Assembly: GCF_039555335.1 (NCBI RefSeq) | Contig: NC_092629.1 | Location: 28,296,775 to 28,360,774, forward strand | DNA length: 64,000 nt | DNA from: Amphiura filiformis | Lineage: Eukaryota; Echinodermata; Ophiuroidea; Amphilepidida; Amphiuridae | Direction: 5' to 3' | In this document: one piece after another, positions 10,938 to 22,441 of the stretch | Layout: every line of letters begins with the position of its first letter | Position numbering within the stretch: the first letter of the stretch is position 1 | The notes under the pieces: generated by a model | Told to the model about the DNA's origin: nothing | Database searches by the model: none | What the model saw: only the letters and a program-made list of their open reading frames with translations | Program-made: the position numbers and the translations under genes

Positions 10938-11110
10938 AACCTGGTCCCGTAAGTGTGTCTCTACACGGAGCGACCGTTTAAAGAAACAAACAATAACACT
11001 TTAAACATGTAAAATGAAGGAATATTGCTTTTTTTCATTTTAGAAATGGATTCTATATATGTTATTAGCTTTATTTTGATACCAAATCATATTTTCTTTC
11101 AATGGTCCCT

Positions 11111-11218
11111 TTAAGAACACTTCGTCTCTGGAAAGAGTCCAGCGTCGAGCTGCACGCTTTGTTTGCGGAGACTTCAAGAGGAGGAGTAGTGTCTCCAAAA
11201 TGTTATTTGACCTGGGAT
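11111..11218 (+). pseudogene. LINE RT C-terminal segment between two insertions
   Basis: From 11111 the frame reads KNTSSLERVQRRAARFVCGD and on to SVSKMLFDLG. This is the helix that follows the LVRPHLEYG..WNPYT motif ending at 8829. The match of frame and motif order across the 2.28-kb element shows this is the same LINE. The segment stops at the second insertion. Confidence 0.85.
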
Positions 11219-11728
11219 AGTCGGGATTATGCACTTTCAGTTTCTCACGCGTTTGAACGGGAATTGGATTGCGTACTTTTTCGATGTCTAGTGAGCAAAT
11301 TTCTTCAATATTTTGAGAAAATGATGTCAAATTTTCTATTCTATATTGTTTGGTAATAATGTCTTTTGCCAATAGTATGTTTAAAGTTGTAATTTTGTGT
11401 TTTTGATCGCAAAGATCGGATATTTTCGTTCCCGATTCGAATTCTGAACCCTTCGCAAGGGTGCAGATTTCGGCAGAACTTTGACGATAATTTTGCCTTT
11501 TTTAATATTAATATGCATTCGATCCTTAATTTTGTTTCAACCGAGTCTTAAATTAGCAAGCACAATAAGGTTGGTACCACTTTTATATACATTGATAAAA
11601 TTTTAAAGATTTTTTTCAAGTTTCTAACCGGCGCAAATCGTTAAGTGTGTATTTCCCATTGACATCCAAAATGGGAAATACGAGTCTGATGGACATAGGA
11701 ACGGCGTCCATGAGACTCAGCGAGTCTA
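11219..11728 (+). mobile_element. 0.5-kb insertion of unknown class in the LINE
   Basis: ACCTGGGAT occurs at 11210-11218 and again at 11729-11737, and the LINE reading frame continues through the second copy, so this is a 9-bp (or 8-bp plus chance) target duplication. Near the right end are two strong hairpins: GTATTTCCCA / TGGGAAATAC (11649-11681) and GAGTCTGATGGAC / GTCCATGAGACTC (about 11682-11717). Long terminal inverted repeats are not visible. An 8-9-bp duplication would suit a hAT-type element, but the class is open. Confidence 0.65.
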
Positions 11729-12009
11729 ACCTGGGATGGACGTCCCTTGAAGACAGGAGGGAATCAAACCAACTCACTTATTTCTATAATATCATCAACA
11801 ACATTGTTCATATTAAACCGGATGTCATCCAACCCAAGAGCATCAGATCACGCAGGGGTAACAACACACAGTTCAATGAAATAACAGCCAAAACCAACAT
11901 TTACATTCAGTCATTTTTGCCAAGAACAGTGAGAAAGTGGAATAAATTATCGCAGACGCAGGAAGTTATTAGCGCCCCCAACCACAACCAATTTAGAAGC
12001 AAGATTTAG
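11729..12009 (+). pseudogene. LINE RT C-terminal tail
   Basis: The frame continues from the target duplication as LGWTSLEDRR, then a Tyr/Asn-rich stretch, and ends with the typical FLPRTVRKWNKL motif and a stop at 12007-12009. This is the natural C terminus of the LINE ORF2. About 60-90 bases of 3' region follow; no clear tail repeat was found. Confidence 0.8.
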
Positions 12010-12070
12010 CGCCACTCATCCAGGGCCTCTTCGTCAGACTTCCTTGCGGAGTACTAGAGAGGACAACCAC

Positions 12071-13837
12071 CAAGTACCAAGTTTAATATTTTGGTGCAAA
12101 ATTCGGAACCAATTTTAAGCTTACTTAACTTACAATAACAATAGTGGAAATACAGCTTGATACAGCAACTTGACATAAAATAAACTACTTGAAATGGAAA
12201 TATACAATACCTTCGTACTTGCTATAATATTTGAACAGTGAAAACGTACGATTTTGTGACGAATATCGTGAATCTTTGACAGCAATTTCAGGTTTATTTT
12301 GATTTGGGGCAGAGTGCACTACACTAAATCCTTCCGCATTTGGTGCAACCCTTCATAGTTCCGGTAAAAAATAGCGCCTATGCGAAATATATCGGCGTCC
12401 CAAGGGAACCAAATTTGAGTGACTCTTGGTTGTTTTGATAAAAACGATAGAATAGGAGCTCAACATTTCAAATCTGTTCAGAAAATGTTCCGAATCGATG
12501 TACATGGGCAATAGGCCCTCGGAACAATATCATGGCCGGAACTGGTAAGGAGGCGAGAGTGTCGGCCGAAATTCGGGATGGCGCTGTTCAGGAGTTCGTA
12601 TCTTTTAAGCTTGTCTCAACTTGTCCCAAAAAATCAAATTTAAATAAAAGTTTAATCTTTATTTAAGACGTTGATTCGATCAAAATATTAAAATTGTTGT
12701 TACATGGGGTAGAAAAACAAACTTACTTTCTTGTATTTTCCCGTGTATTTCAATGGGACGATTATTTAGTGGTGTGCGCCCGGCACCGAGTGGTAAAAAC
12801 AGCCCATCACCCTTGACTAGGATAGCTCGTCGTATGACACGCCACAGAGCTCCACAAGCTCCACAGCCAGCCAGGGGGGGTGGGGGGGGCTCAATAAAAT
12901 GGGTCATGGGGATGTGCGGATACATTGACCCCCATTTCTAAACTCCCTCTCACCTAATGACCAACTGTTTTGATGAACTGAACACCTCTCATTTTTTCTT
13001 GTCACCAAAAGACCTTCCCTAGTTTTCAAGAATTTTGGACAAATGAATTTCTGATTAATCTCTCACCGACCATGTTTTTTTATTATTTTTGTTTCAATTT
13101 TGATGACCTTTTTGAAAATTTTGTATCAACTTTTATATTTTGACCCAAAATTTTTCCCATGCTAACGGAAAGACGACCCAGAGTTTTTTTTTTTATTTAT
13201 TTTTTTTTTTTTTGGTAATATTTTCCTCAGTCCGAACCCTTTTTGAGAGCCTTTTCACTGAAAACCCCCTCTTTTTGGTGTCTAGGCTCTCACCGAAACT
13301 TGACCCCTAGTTTGGAACTGATGTCCGTACATTCTCGTCACTTTCAAAGGCAACTGGTCCCCCGGTGTTGTGCAATAGGCCTACTGACCCCCCCCGATAA
13401 AATTCCACTCGGCGTATCAAAAATGCTGGAGTTGAATTCTCGGTCTGCCAACAAATATTTCCCCCCCCACCCCAGTGCACACGACAACTTACCTAGACCT
13501 ATTGTGATTTGTGTGCCAAATATCCCCCCCCCCCTCGGCTTGTAAAGAGTTACGTGTACCCCCTTTTTTTTTTCAGGGCTGGCCAAAAAAATCGTTTGTT
13601 TATTTATTTGCTGGTGGGGTTAAGCAAAGTTGATTGCCAGCCGAGTTAGTTTTCTGTATGCTGCTCCATTGTTGGTTGTCATCAAATCTTGAAGTAGCTC
13701 AAAACATCCAGACTCAGGAAAGTATATCTTGATCCTCTTAAAGGCATATTCAGTGACCCCAGCGAAAATTACAATTGTTTATAAATTGCCTAAGAGTGAA
13801 AGATAAATCTTTAAAATTCAGGTATTTTTGTTGATTT
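12071..13837. other. Intergenic, homopolymer-rich, no gene seen
   Basis: Contains G/C runs (12872-12889, 13385-13396, 13460-13470, 13525-13536) and T runs (13182-13214). Several short open frames exist but none shows a recognisable domain. At 13703-13740 CATCCAGACTCAGGAAAGTATATCTTGATCCTCTT is a diverged satellite monomer just outside the array, which marks the old array edge. Confidence 0.5.
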
Positions 13838-16800
13838 AGTTTTGTGAGGACAGGCATGCAGAGTCGGGAAAGTCTACCTTGCTCCTCTTGATTTAGTTTT
13901 GTGAGGGCATCCAGAGTCGGGAAAGTCTACCTTGATCCTCTTGATTTAGTCTTGTGAGGGCATCCAAAGTTGGGAAAGTCTACCTTGGTCCTCTTGATTT
14001 AGTTTTGTGAGGGCATCTAGAGTCGGGAAAGTCTACCTACCTTGGTCCTCTTGATTTAGTTTTGTGAGGGCATCCAGAGTCGGGAAAGTCTACCTTAGTC
14101 CTCTTGATTTAGTTTTGTGAGGGCATCTAGAGTCGGAAAGTCTACCTTGGTCCTCTTGATTTAGTTTTGTGAGGGCATCCAGAGTCGGGAAAGTCTACCT
14201 TGGTCCTCTTGATTTAGTTTTGTGAGGGCATCTAGAGTCGGGAAAGTCTACCTTGATCCTCTTGATTTAGCTTTGTGAGGGAATCCAGAGTCGGGAAAGT
14301 CTACCTTGATCCTCTTGATTTAGTTTTGTGAGGGCATCCAGAGTCGGGAAAGTCTACCTTGGTCCTCTTGATTTAGTTTTGTGAGGGCATCTAGAGTCGG
14401 GAAAGTCTACCTTGCTCCTCTTGATTTAGTTTTGTGAGGGCATCCAGAGTCGGGAAAGACTACCTTGATCCTCTTGATTTAGTTTTGTGAGGGCATCCAG
14501 CGTCGGGAAAGTCTACCTTGGTCCTCTTGATTTAGTTTTGTGAGGGCATCTAGAGTCGGGAAAGTCTACCTTAGTCCTCTTGATTTAGTTTTGTGAGGGC
14601 ATCCAGAGTCGGGAAAGTCTACATTGATCCTCTTGATTTAGCTTTGTGGGGGAATCCAGAGTCGGGAAAGTCTACCTTGATCCTCTTGATTTAGTTTTGT
14701 GAGGGCATCCAGAGTCGGGAAAGTCTACCTTGGTCCTCTTGATTTAGATTTTGTGGGGGAATCCAGAGTCGGGAAAGTCTACCTTGATCCTCCTGATTTA
14801 GTTTTGTGTGGGCATCTATAGTCTGAAAGTCTACCTTGCTCCTCTTGATTTAGTTTTGTGGGCATGAGAAAGACCTTGATCCTCTTGATTTAGCTTTGTG
14901 GGGGAATCCAGAGTCGGGAAAGTCTACCTTGATCCTCTTGATTTAGTTTTGTGAGAGCATCCAGATTCGGGAAAGTCTACATTGATCCTCTTGATTTAGT
15001 TTTGTGAGAGCATCCAGAGTCGGGAAAGTCTACCTTGGTCCTCTTGATTTAGTTTTGTGAGGGCATCCAGAGTCGGGAAAGTCTACCTTGGTCCTCTTGA
15101 TTTAGTTTTGTGAGGGCATCCAGAGTCGGGTAAGTCTACCTTGATCCTCTTGATTGAGTTTTGTGAGGGCATCCAGAGTCGGGAAAGTCTACCTTGGTCC
15201 TCTTGATTTAGTTTTGTGAGGGCATCTAGAGTCGGGAAAGTCTACCTTGGTCCTCTTGATTTAGTTTTGTGAGGGCATCCAGAGTCAGGAAAGTCTACCT
15301 TGGTCCTCTTGATTTAGTTTTGTGAGGGCATCCAGAGTCGGGAAAGTCTACCTTGGTCCTCTTGATTTAGTTTTGTGAAAGCATCCAGAGTCGGGTAAGT
15401 CTACCTTGATCCTCTTGATTTAGTTTTGTGAGGGCATCTAGAGTCGGGAAAGTCTACCTTAATCCTCTTGATTTAGTTTTGTGAGGGCATCCAGAGTCTG
15501 GAAAGTCTACCTTAATCCTCTTGATTTTAATAGTTTTGTGTGACCATCCAGAGTCGTGAAAGTCTACCTTGATCCTCTTGATTGAGGTTTGTGAGGGCAT
15601 CCAGAGTCGGCAAAGTCTACCTTGATCCTCTTGATTTAGTCTTATGAGGGCATCCAAAGTTGGGAAAGTCTACTTTTCTTGATCCTTTTGATTTAGTTTT
15701 GTGAGGACACCCAGAGTCGGGAAAGTCTACCTTGGTCCTCTTGATTTAGTTTTGTGAGGGCATCTAGAGTCGGGAAAGTCTACCTTGCTCCTCTTGATTT
15801 AGTTTTGTGAGGGCACCCAGAGTCGGGAAAGTCTACCTTAATCCTCTTGATTTAGTTTTGTGAGGGCATCCAGAGTCGGGAGAGTCTACCTTGGTCCTCT
15901 TGATTTAGTTTTGTGAGGGCATCCAGAGTCGGGAAAGTCTACCTTAATCCTCTTGATATAGTTTTGTGAGGGCATCTAGAATCGGGAAAGTCTACCTTGG
16001 TCCTCTTGATTTAGTTTTGTGAGGGCATCCAGAGTCGGGAAAGTCTACCTTAATCCTCTTGATTTAGTTTTGTGAGGGCATCCAGAGTCGGGAAAGTCTA
16101 CCTTAATCCTCTTGATATAGTTTTGTGTGGGCATCCAGAGTCGGGAAAGTCTACCTTAATCCTCTTGATTTAGTTTTGTGAGGGCATCTAGAGTCGGGAA
16201 AGTCTACATTGCTCCTCTTGATTTAGTTTTGTGAGGGCATCCAGAGTCGGGAAAGTCTACCTTAATCCTCTTGATTTAGTTTTGTGTGGGCATCCAGATT
16301 CGGGAAAGTCTACACTGATCCTCTTGATTTAGTTTTGTGAGGGCATCTAGAGTCGGGAAAATTTACCTTGGTCCTCTTGATTTAGTTTTGTGAGGGCATC
16401 CAGAGTCGGGAAAGTCTACCTTGGTCCTCTTGATTTAGTTTTGTGAGGGCATCCAGAGTCGGGAAAGTCTACCTTGGTCCTCTTGATTTAGTTTTGTGAG
16501 GGCATCCAGAGTCGGGAAAGTCTACCTTGGTCCTCTTGATTTAGTTTTGTGAGGGAATCCAGAGTCGGGAAAGTCTACATTGGTCCTCTTGATTTAGTTT
16601 TGTGAGGTCATCCAGAGTCGGAAGGTCTACCTTGCTCCTCTTGATTTAGTTTTGTGAGGGAATCCAGATTCGGGAAAGTCTACCTTGATCCTTTTGATTT
16701 AGTTTTGTGAGGGTATCCAGAGTTGGGAAAGTCTACCTTGGTCCTCTTGATTTAGTTTTGTGAGGGCATCCAGAGTCGCGAAAGTCTACCTTGATCTTCT

Positions 16801-19800
16801 TGATTTAGTTTTGTGAGGGTATACAGAGTTGGGAAAGTCTACCTTAATCCTCTTGATTTAGTTTTGTGAGGGCATCCAGAGTCGGGAAAGTCTACCTTGG
16901 TCCTCTTGATTTAGTTTTGTGAGGGCATCTAGTGTCGGGAAAGTCTACCTTGGTCCTCTTGATTTAGTTTTGTGAGGGCATCCAGAGTCGGGAAAGTCTA
17001 CCTTGATCCTCTTGATTTAGCTTTGTGGGGGAATCCAGAGTCGGGAAAGTCTACCTTGATCCCCTTGATTTAGTTTTGTGAGGGCATCCAATGTCGGGAA
17101 AGTCTACCTTGGTCCTCTTGATTTAGATTTTGTGGGGGAATCCAGAGTCGGGAAAGTCTACCTTGCTCCTCTTGATTTAGTTTTGTGAGGGCACCCAGAG
17201 TCGGGAAAGTCTACCTTAATCCTCTTGATTTAGTTTTGTGAGGGCATCCAGAGTCGGGAGAGTCTACCTTGGTCCTCTTGATTTAGTTTTGTGAGGGCAT
17301 CCAGAGTCGGGAAAGTCTACCTTAATCCTCTTGATATAGTTTTGTGAGGGCATCTAGAATCGGGAAAGTCCACCTTGATCCTCTTGATTTAGTTTTGTGA
17401 GGGCATCCAGAGTCGGGAAAGTCTACCTTAATCCTCTTGATATAGTTTTGTGTGGGCATCCAGAGTCGGGAAAGTCTACCTTAATCCTCTTGATTTAGTT
17501 TTGTGAGGGCATCCAGAGTCGGGAAAGTCTACCTTAATCCTCTTGATTTAGTTTTGTGAGGGCATCCAGAGTCGGGAAAGTCTACCTTGGTCCTCTTGAT
17601 TTAGTTTTGTGAGGGCATCCAGAGTCGGGAAAGTCTACCTTGGTCCTCTTGATTTAGTTTTGTGAGGGCATCCAGAGTCGGGAAAGTCTACCTTGGTCCT
17701 CTAGATTTAGTTTTGTGAGGGAATCCAGAGTCGGGAAAGTCTACATTGGTCCTCTTGATTTAGTTTTGTGAGGGCATCCAGAGTCGGAAGGTCTACCTTG
17801 CTCCTCTTGATTTAGTTTTGTGAGGGAATCCAGAGTCGGGAAAGTCTACCTTGATCCTCTTGATTTAGTTTTGTGAGGGTATCCAGAGTTGGGAAAGTCT
17901 ACCTTGGTCCTCTTGATTTAGTTTTGTGAGGGAATCTAAAGTCGGAAAGTCTACCTTGATCCTCTTGATTTAGTTTTGTGAGGGTATACAGAGTTGGGAA
18001 AGTCTACCTTAATCCTCTTGATTTAGTTTTGTGAGGGCATCCAGAGTCGGGAAAGTCTACCTTGGTCCTCTTGATTTAGTTTTGTGAGGGCATCTAGAGT
18101 CGGGAAAGTCTACCTTGGTCCTCTTGATTTAGTTTTGTGAGGGCATCCAGAGTCGGGAAAGTCTACCTTGATCCTCTTGATTTAGCTTTGTGGGGAATCC
18201 AGAGTCAGGAAAGTCTACCTTGATCCCCTTGATTTAGTTTTGTGAGGGCATCCCATGTCGGGAAAGTCTACCTTGGTCCTCTTGATTTAGTTTTGTGAGG
18301 GAATCCAGAGTCGGGAAAGTCTACCTTGCTCCTCTTGATTTAGTTTTGTGAGGGCACCCAGAGTCGGGAAAGTCTACCTTAATCCTCTTGATTTAGTTTT
18401 GTGAGGGCATCCAGAGTCGGGAGAGTCTACCTTGGTCCTCTTGATTTAGTTTTGTGAGGGCATCCAGAGTCGGGAAAGTCTACCTTAATCCTCTTGATAT
18501 AGTTTTGTGAGGGCATCTAGAATCGGGAAAGTCCACCTTGATCCTCTTGATTTAGTTTTGTGAGGGCATCCAGAGTCGGGAAAGTCTACCTTAATCCTCT
18601 TGATATAGTTTTGTGTGGGCATCCAGAGTCGGGAAAGTCTACCTTAATCCTCTTGATTTAGTTTTGTGAGGGCATCCAGAGTCGGGAAAGTCTACCTTAA
18701 TCCTCTTGATTTAGTTTTGTGTGGGCATCCAGATTCGGGAAAGTCTACATTGATCCTCTTGATTTAGTTTTGTGAGGGCATTCTAGAGCCGGGAAGAGTT
18801 ACCTTGGTCCTCTTGATTTAGTTTTGTGAGGGCATCCAGAGTCGGGAAAGTCTACCTTGGTCCTCTTGATTTAGTTTTGTGAGGGCATCCAGAGTCGGGA
18901 AAGTCTACCTTGGTCCTCTTGATTTAGTTTTGTGAGGGCATCCAGAGTCGGGAAAGTCTACCTTGGTCCTCTAGATTTAGTTTTGTGAGGGAATCCAGAG
19001 TCGGGAAAGTCTACATTGGTCCTCTTGATTTAGTTTTGTGAGGGCATCCAGAGTCGGAAGGTCTACCTTGCTCCTCTTGATTTAGTTTTGTGAGGGAATC
19101 CAGAGTGGGGAAAGTCTACCTTGATCCTCTTGATTTAGTTTTGTGAGGGTATCCAGAGTTGGGAAAGTCTACCTTGGTCCTCTTGATTTAGTTTTGTGAG
19201 GGCATCCAGAGTCGGGAAAGTCTACCTTGATCCTCTTGATTTAGTTTTGTGAGGGTATACAGAGTTGGGAAAGTCTACCTTAATCCTCTTGATTTAGTTT
19301 TGTGAGGGCATCCAGAGTCGGGAAAGTCTACCTTGGTCCTCTTGATTTAGTTTTGTGAGGGCATCCAGAGTCAGGAAAGTCTACCTTGATCCTCTTGATT
19401 TAGCTTTGTGGGGAATCCAGAGTCAGGAAAGTCTACCTTGATCCTCTTGATTTAGTTTTGTGAGGGCATCCAGATTCGGGAAAGTCTACATTGATCCTCT
19501 TGATTTAGTTTTGTGAGGGCATCCAGAGTCAGGAAAGTCTACCTTGGTCCTCTTGATTTAGTTTTGTGAGGGCATCCAGAGTCGGGAAAGTCTACCTTGG
19601 TCCTCTTGATTTAGTTTTGTGAGGGCATCCAGAGTCGGGAAAGTCTACCTTAATCCTCTTGATATAGTTTTGTGAGGGCATCTAGAATCAGGAAAGTCTA
19701 CCTTGGTCCTCTTGATTTAGTTTTGTGAGGGCATCCAGAGTCAGGAAAGTCTACCTTAATCCTCTTGATTTAGTTTTGTGAGGGCATCCAGAGTCGGGAA

Positions 19801-20195
19801 AGTCTACCTTAATCCTCTTGATATAGTTTTGTGTGGGCATCCAGAGTCGGGAAAGTCTACCTTAATCCTCTTGATTTAGTTTTGTGAGGGCATCTAGAGT
19901 CGGGAAAGTCTACATTGCTCCTCTTGATTTAGTTTTGTGAGGGCATCCAGAGTCGGGAAAGTCTACCTTAATCCTCTTGATTTAGTTTTGTGTGGGCATC
20001 CAGATTCGGGAAAGTCTACACTGATCCTCTTGATTTAGTTTTGTGAGGGCATCTAGAGTCGGGAAAGTTTACCTTGGTCCTCTTGATTTAGTTTTGTGAG
20101 GGCATCCAGAGTCGGGAAAGTCTACCTTGGTCCTCTTGATTTAGTTTTGTGAGGGCATCCAGAGTCGGGAAAGTCTACCTTGGTCCTCTTGATTT
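13838..20195 (+). repeat. 53-bp satellite array, block 1 (~120 monomers)
   Basis: The monomer begins GAGGGCATCCAGAGTCGGGA, runs through GTCTACCTTGGTCCTCTT and ends GATTTAGTTTTGT, 53 bp in all. Variants recur in fixed order (GGGAATCC, GGTATCCAGAGTTGGG, GGCACCC, CATCTAGAATC, GATATAG). Marker variants repeat at about 1163-1166 bp, or 22 monomers, with other spacings near 24 and 26 monomers, so the array has higher-order structure. No frame stays open for long. The block ends in mid-monomer (CTCTTGATTT) where the composite insertion begins. Confidence 0.95.
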
Positions 20196-20225
20196 ACACA
20201 GCCGTGACGTTAGTCACGGCTGTGT
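20196..20225 (+). repeat. Family 2 left terminus: 13-bp stem-loop
   Basis: ACACAGCCGTGAC pairs perfectly with GTCACGGCTGTGT around a GTTA loop. The right arm CACGGCTGTGT is repeated at the family 2 right ends (46312-46322, and just before 45002). A T-rich tract (CTTTTTTCTT) follows. This is the only left terminus of family 2 in the window, although two bodies exist at 43769-46351. Confidence 0.8.
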
Positions 20226-20533
20226 CTTTTTTCTTACAGGTTCTTTCTTACCTAGCCGGGACACCGGCTAGGTCTTGTGATGCTATCGGATCTTTCTTAC
20301 CTAGCCGGGACACCGGCTAGGTCTTGTGATGCTATCGGATCTTTCTTACCTAGCCGGGACACCGGCTAGGTCTTGTGATGCTATCGGATCTTTCTTCTGA
20401 TTCTTTCTGGCAACACGTGCGTGACTTGCCACGTTTCGCCCTAGCTCTGTTATGCTTTGACCGATTTTGACCATACTTGGTCACAAACACCACTGACCAT
20501 GTCCCCACATGTGACATGACATTGAACTCCATT

Positions 20534-20546
20534 TGACCTTTGACCT
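20534..20546 (-). promoter_or_regulatory. DR1 nuclear-receptor motif (AGGTCAAAGGTCA)
   Basis: On the minus strand this is two perfect AGGTCA half-sites one base apart, the consensus for HNF4, RXR and COUP-TF type receptors. It is present once near the start of every type A copy. Binding is inferred from the motif only. Confidence 0.5.
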
Positions 20547-20672
20547 GCTCACAATGGCAAAATGCGATTTTACTCTAAAATGCTTCTTCTTCCACAAATA
20601 ACATGTGATGGTGACATGCTTAGGTCATGTGACTTGACTTTGGTCGGTGTCTATAGGGTGTTCACAGAATTT

Positions 20673-20685
20673 GGGTCAAAGGTCA
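20673..20685 (+). promoter_or_regulatory. DR1 motif GGGTCAAAGGTCA, one of dozens
   Basis: First plus-strand instance of the motif that heads each ~150-bp unit in families 1 and 2 (next at 20819-20831). About five to seven instances occur per kilobase throughout 20.5-28.2 kb and 42.3-46.3 kb. Listed once as the type example. Confidence 0.5.
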
Positions 20686-21371
20686 TTAAGGGTGTCATTT
20701 CCGGTCTGAAAGCTAAAAATATACAAAAAATCACTGTTTTTACAAATTACATAGCAGAGTGTTGAATAGCATACATGCATTGCTACCAACCAGGGTCTTT
20801 GGGGTGTCTACAGTTTTGGGGTCAAAGGTCATTAAGGGATCGCTTCTGGTCAAAAACCAAAAATCATCAAATATGTTCATTTTTTTTATATCTCAAAACG
20901 TAACCAGACCAGAGTGACATAAACTTCATATATGCATTAGTGTTATCCGATGTATGCACGGTATTTTTATTTTTTTGGTCAAAGGTCATTTACACGTCAT
21001 TTCCGGTTTTAAGCTAAATAACTTCAAGAATTTTTATCTCCATAACTAAGCATAGTAGATTATTTTAATTTAAACTGTAACAATGCATTTTCTTGGTGTA
21101 TGTGAGGTTTTTTTTATATTAGGGTCAAAGGTCATTAAGGAGGTCAAAACGTCAAATTTGCCAAAAAAATACGGAAAAGTAGCTGTATCTCAGCCTATGG
21201 AAGACGGATAAAGCCCCTACATGCTACAGTGATGCACCATTAATGGTGTGAGATGTCCATAATAGCCGGTCAAAGGTCAAACTTTAAGATGTCCATAATA
21301 GCCGGTCAAAGGTAAAGACTGGCATTTCCGGCCCCGGCTAGGTCCAGATCTGTAACCAGATCTAGTTCTTT

Positions 21372-22362
21372 ACCTAGCCGGGACACCGGCTAGGTCTTGT
21401 GATGCTATCGGATCTTTCTTCTTCTTCTTCTTCTGGCAACACGTGCGTGACTTGCCACGTTTCGCCCTAGTTCTGTTATGCTTTGACCGATTTTGACCAT
21501 ACTTAGTCACAAACACCACTGACCATGTCCCCACATGTGATATGACATTGAACTCCATTTGACCTTTGACCTGCTCACAATGGCAAAAATGTGATTTTAC
21601 TCTAAAATGCTTCTTCTTCCACAAATAACATGTGATGGTGACATGCTTAGGTCATGTGACTTGACTTTGGTCGGTGTCTATAGGGTGTTCACAGATAAGG
21701 GGTCAAAGGTCATTAAGGGGTCATTTCCGGTCTGAAAGCTAAAAATCTTCAAAAAAATCACTGTTTTTACAAATTACATAGCAGAGTGTTGTCATTAGCA
21801 CACATGCATTGCTACTAACCAGGGTCTTTGGGGTGTCTACAGTTTCGGGATCAAAGGTCATTAAGGGTCGCTTCCGGTCAAAAACCAAAAATCATCAAAT
21901 ATGTTCATTTTTTTTTTTATCTCAAAACATAACCAGACCAGAGTGACATAAACTTCACATATGCATTAGTGTTACCCGATGTATGCACGGTATTTTTATT
22001 TTTTGGTCAAAGGTCATTTAGACGTCATTTCCGGTTTTAAGCTAAATAACTTCAAGAATTTTTATCTCCATAACTAAGCATAGTAGATTTTTTAATTTAA
22101 ACTGTAACAATGCATTTTCTCGGTGTATATGAGGTTTTTTTTATATTGGGGTCAAAGGTCATTAAGGAGGTCAAAACGTCAAATTTGCAAAAAAAATGTT
22201 TAAAATTACGGAAAAGTAGCTGTATCTCAGCCTATGGAAGACGGATAAACAGTGATGCACCATTAACGGTGTGAGATGTCCATAATAACCAGTCAAAGGT
22301 CAAACTTTAAGTTAAGACTGGCATTTCCGGCCAGCTAGGTCCAGATCTGTAACCAGATCTAG
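21372..22362 (+). mobile_element. Family 1 type A element (991 bp)
   Basis: Same termini and interior as the copy at 20348, to which it lies head-to-tail with six bases (TTCTTT) between. The segment before the right end is slightly shorter (GGCCAGCTAGG in place of GGCCCCGGCTAGG). Confidence 0.8.
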
Positions 22363-22433
22363 TTCTTCTTCTTTCTTCTTCTTCTGGCAACAAATTTCAA
22401 AATGCTTCTTCTCTTACATGTTACATCCTACAA

Positions 22434-22441
22434 TGACGTCA
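22434..22441. promoter_or_regulatory. CRE palindrome TGACGTCA in type B elements
   Basis: The perfect cAMP-response octamer occurs at the same place in every type B body: 22434, 24450, 27416 and 42294. It sits about 60 bp upstream of the first DR1 motif. Conservation in all four could reflect recent copying alone. Confidence 0.4.

Larger units (their letters stand above)
8830..11110 (+). mobile_element. 2.28-kb DNA transposon with TTAA target duplication (Kolobok-like)
   Basis: The left end (AGGGACCATTGAAAGAAAAT...) and the right end are reverse complements over about 43 bp. Both are bordered by TTAA (8826-8829 and 11111-11114). Removing the element and one TTAA restores the reading frame of the LINE RT, so the insertion site is certain. 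TTAA duplications occur in piggyBac and Kolobok; AGGG termini fit Kolobok better (inference). No transposase frame was found, so it is non-autonomous. It carries a SINE-like sequence, a 34-bp palindrome and many TAGGCCTA motifs. Confidence 0.85.
5543..12070 (+). mobile_element. CR1/L2-like LINE with 2A/PHD ORF1, interrupted twice
   Basis: Ordered parts are ORF1 with a 2A-like motif and PHD finger (5543-6436), then APE-type endonuclease and reverse transcriptase (6424-8829), RT C-terminal segments (11111-11218 and 11729-12009) and a short 3' region. The reading order and orientation are continuous once the two insertions (8830-11110 with one TTAA, and 11219-11728 with one 9-bp repeat) are disregarded. 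The LINE itself is therefore about 3.7 kb, close to full length for this class. Its exact 5' and 3' ends are not resolved. Confidence 0.8.
20348..21365 (+). mobile_element. Family 1 type A element (1018 bp)
   Basis: Complete from the ACCTAGCCGG stem-loop to CTAG, between T and T. Type A bodies begin TGGCAACACGTGCGTGACTT. Internal units of about 150 bp carry GGTCAAAGGTCATTAAGG followed by TTTCCGGT. No protein is encoded; short open frames recur in each copy but have no domain. Confidence 0.8.

Noticed and set aside
11102..11356. 84-residue frame starting at the right end of the TTAA element
   Set aside because: It is out of frame with the LINE RT text at 11111-11218 and has no motif of its own.
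11219..11728. Helitron with TC...CTAA ends
   Set aside because: The flanks are not A and T, and a clear 9-bp duplication is present, which Helitrons do not make.
15454..15657. Minus-strand open frame of 67 residues
   Set aside because: It only translates satellite monomers; the 53-bp period shifts frame each unit.
13838..20195. CRISPR-like regular array
   Set aside because: There are no unique spacers; the whole 53-bp unit repeats. The setting is an animal genome.
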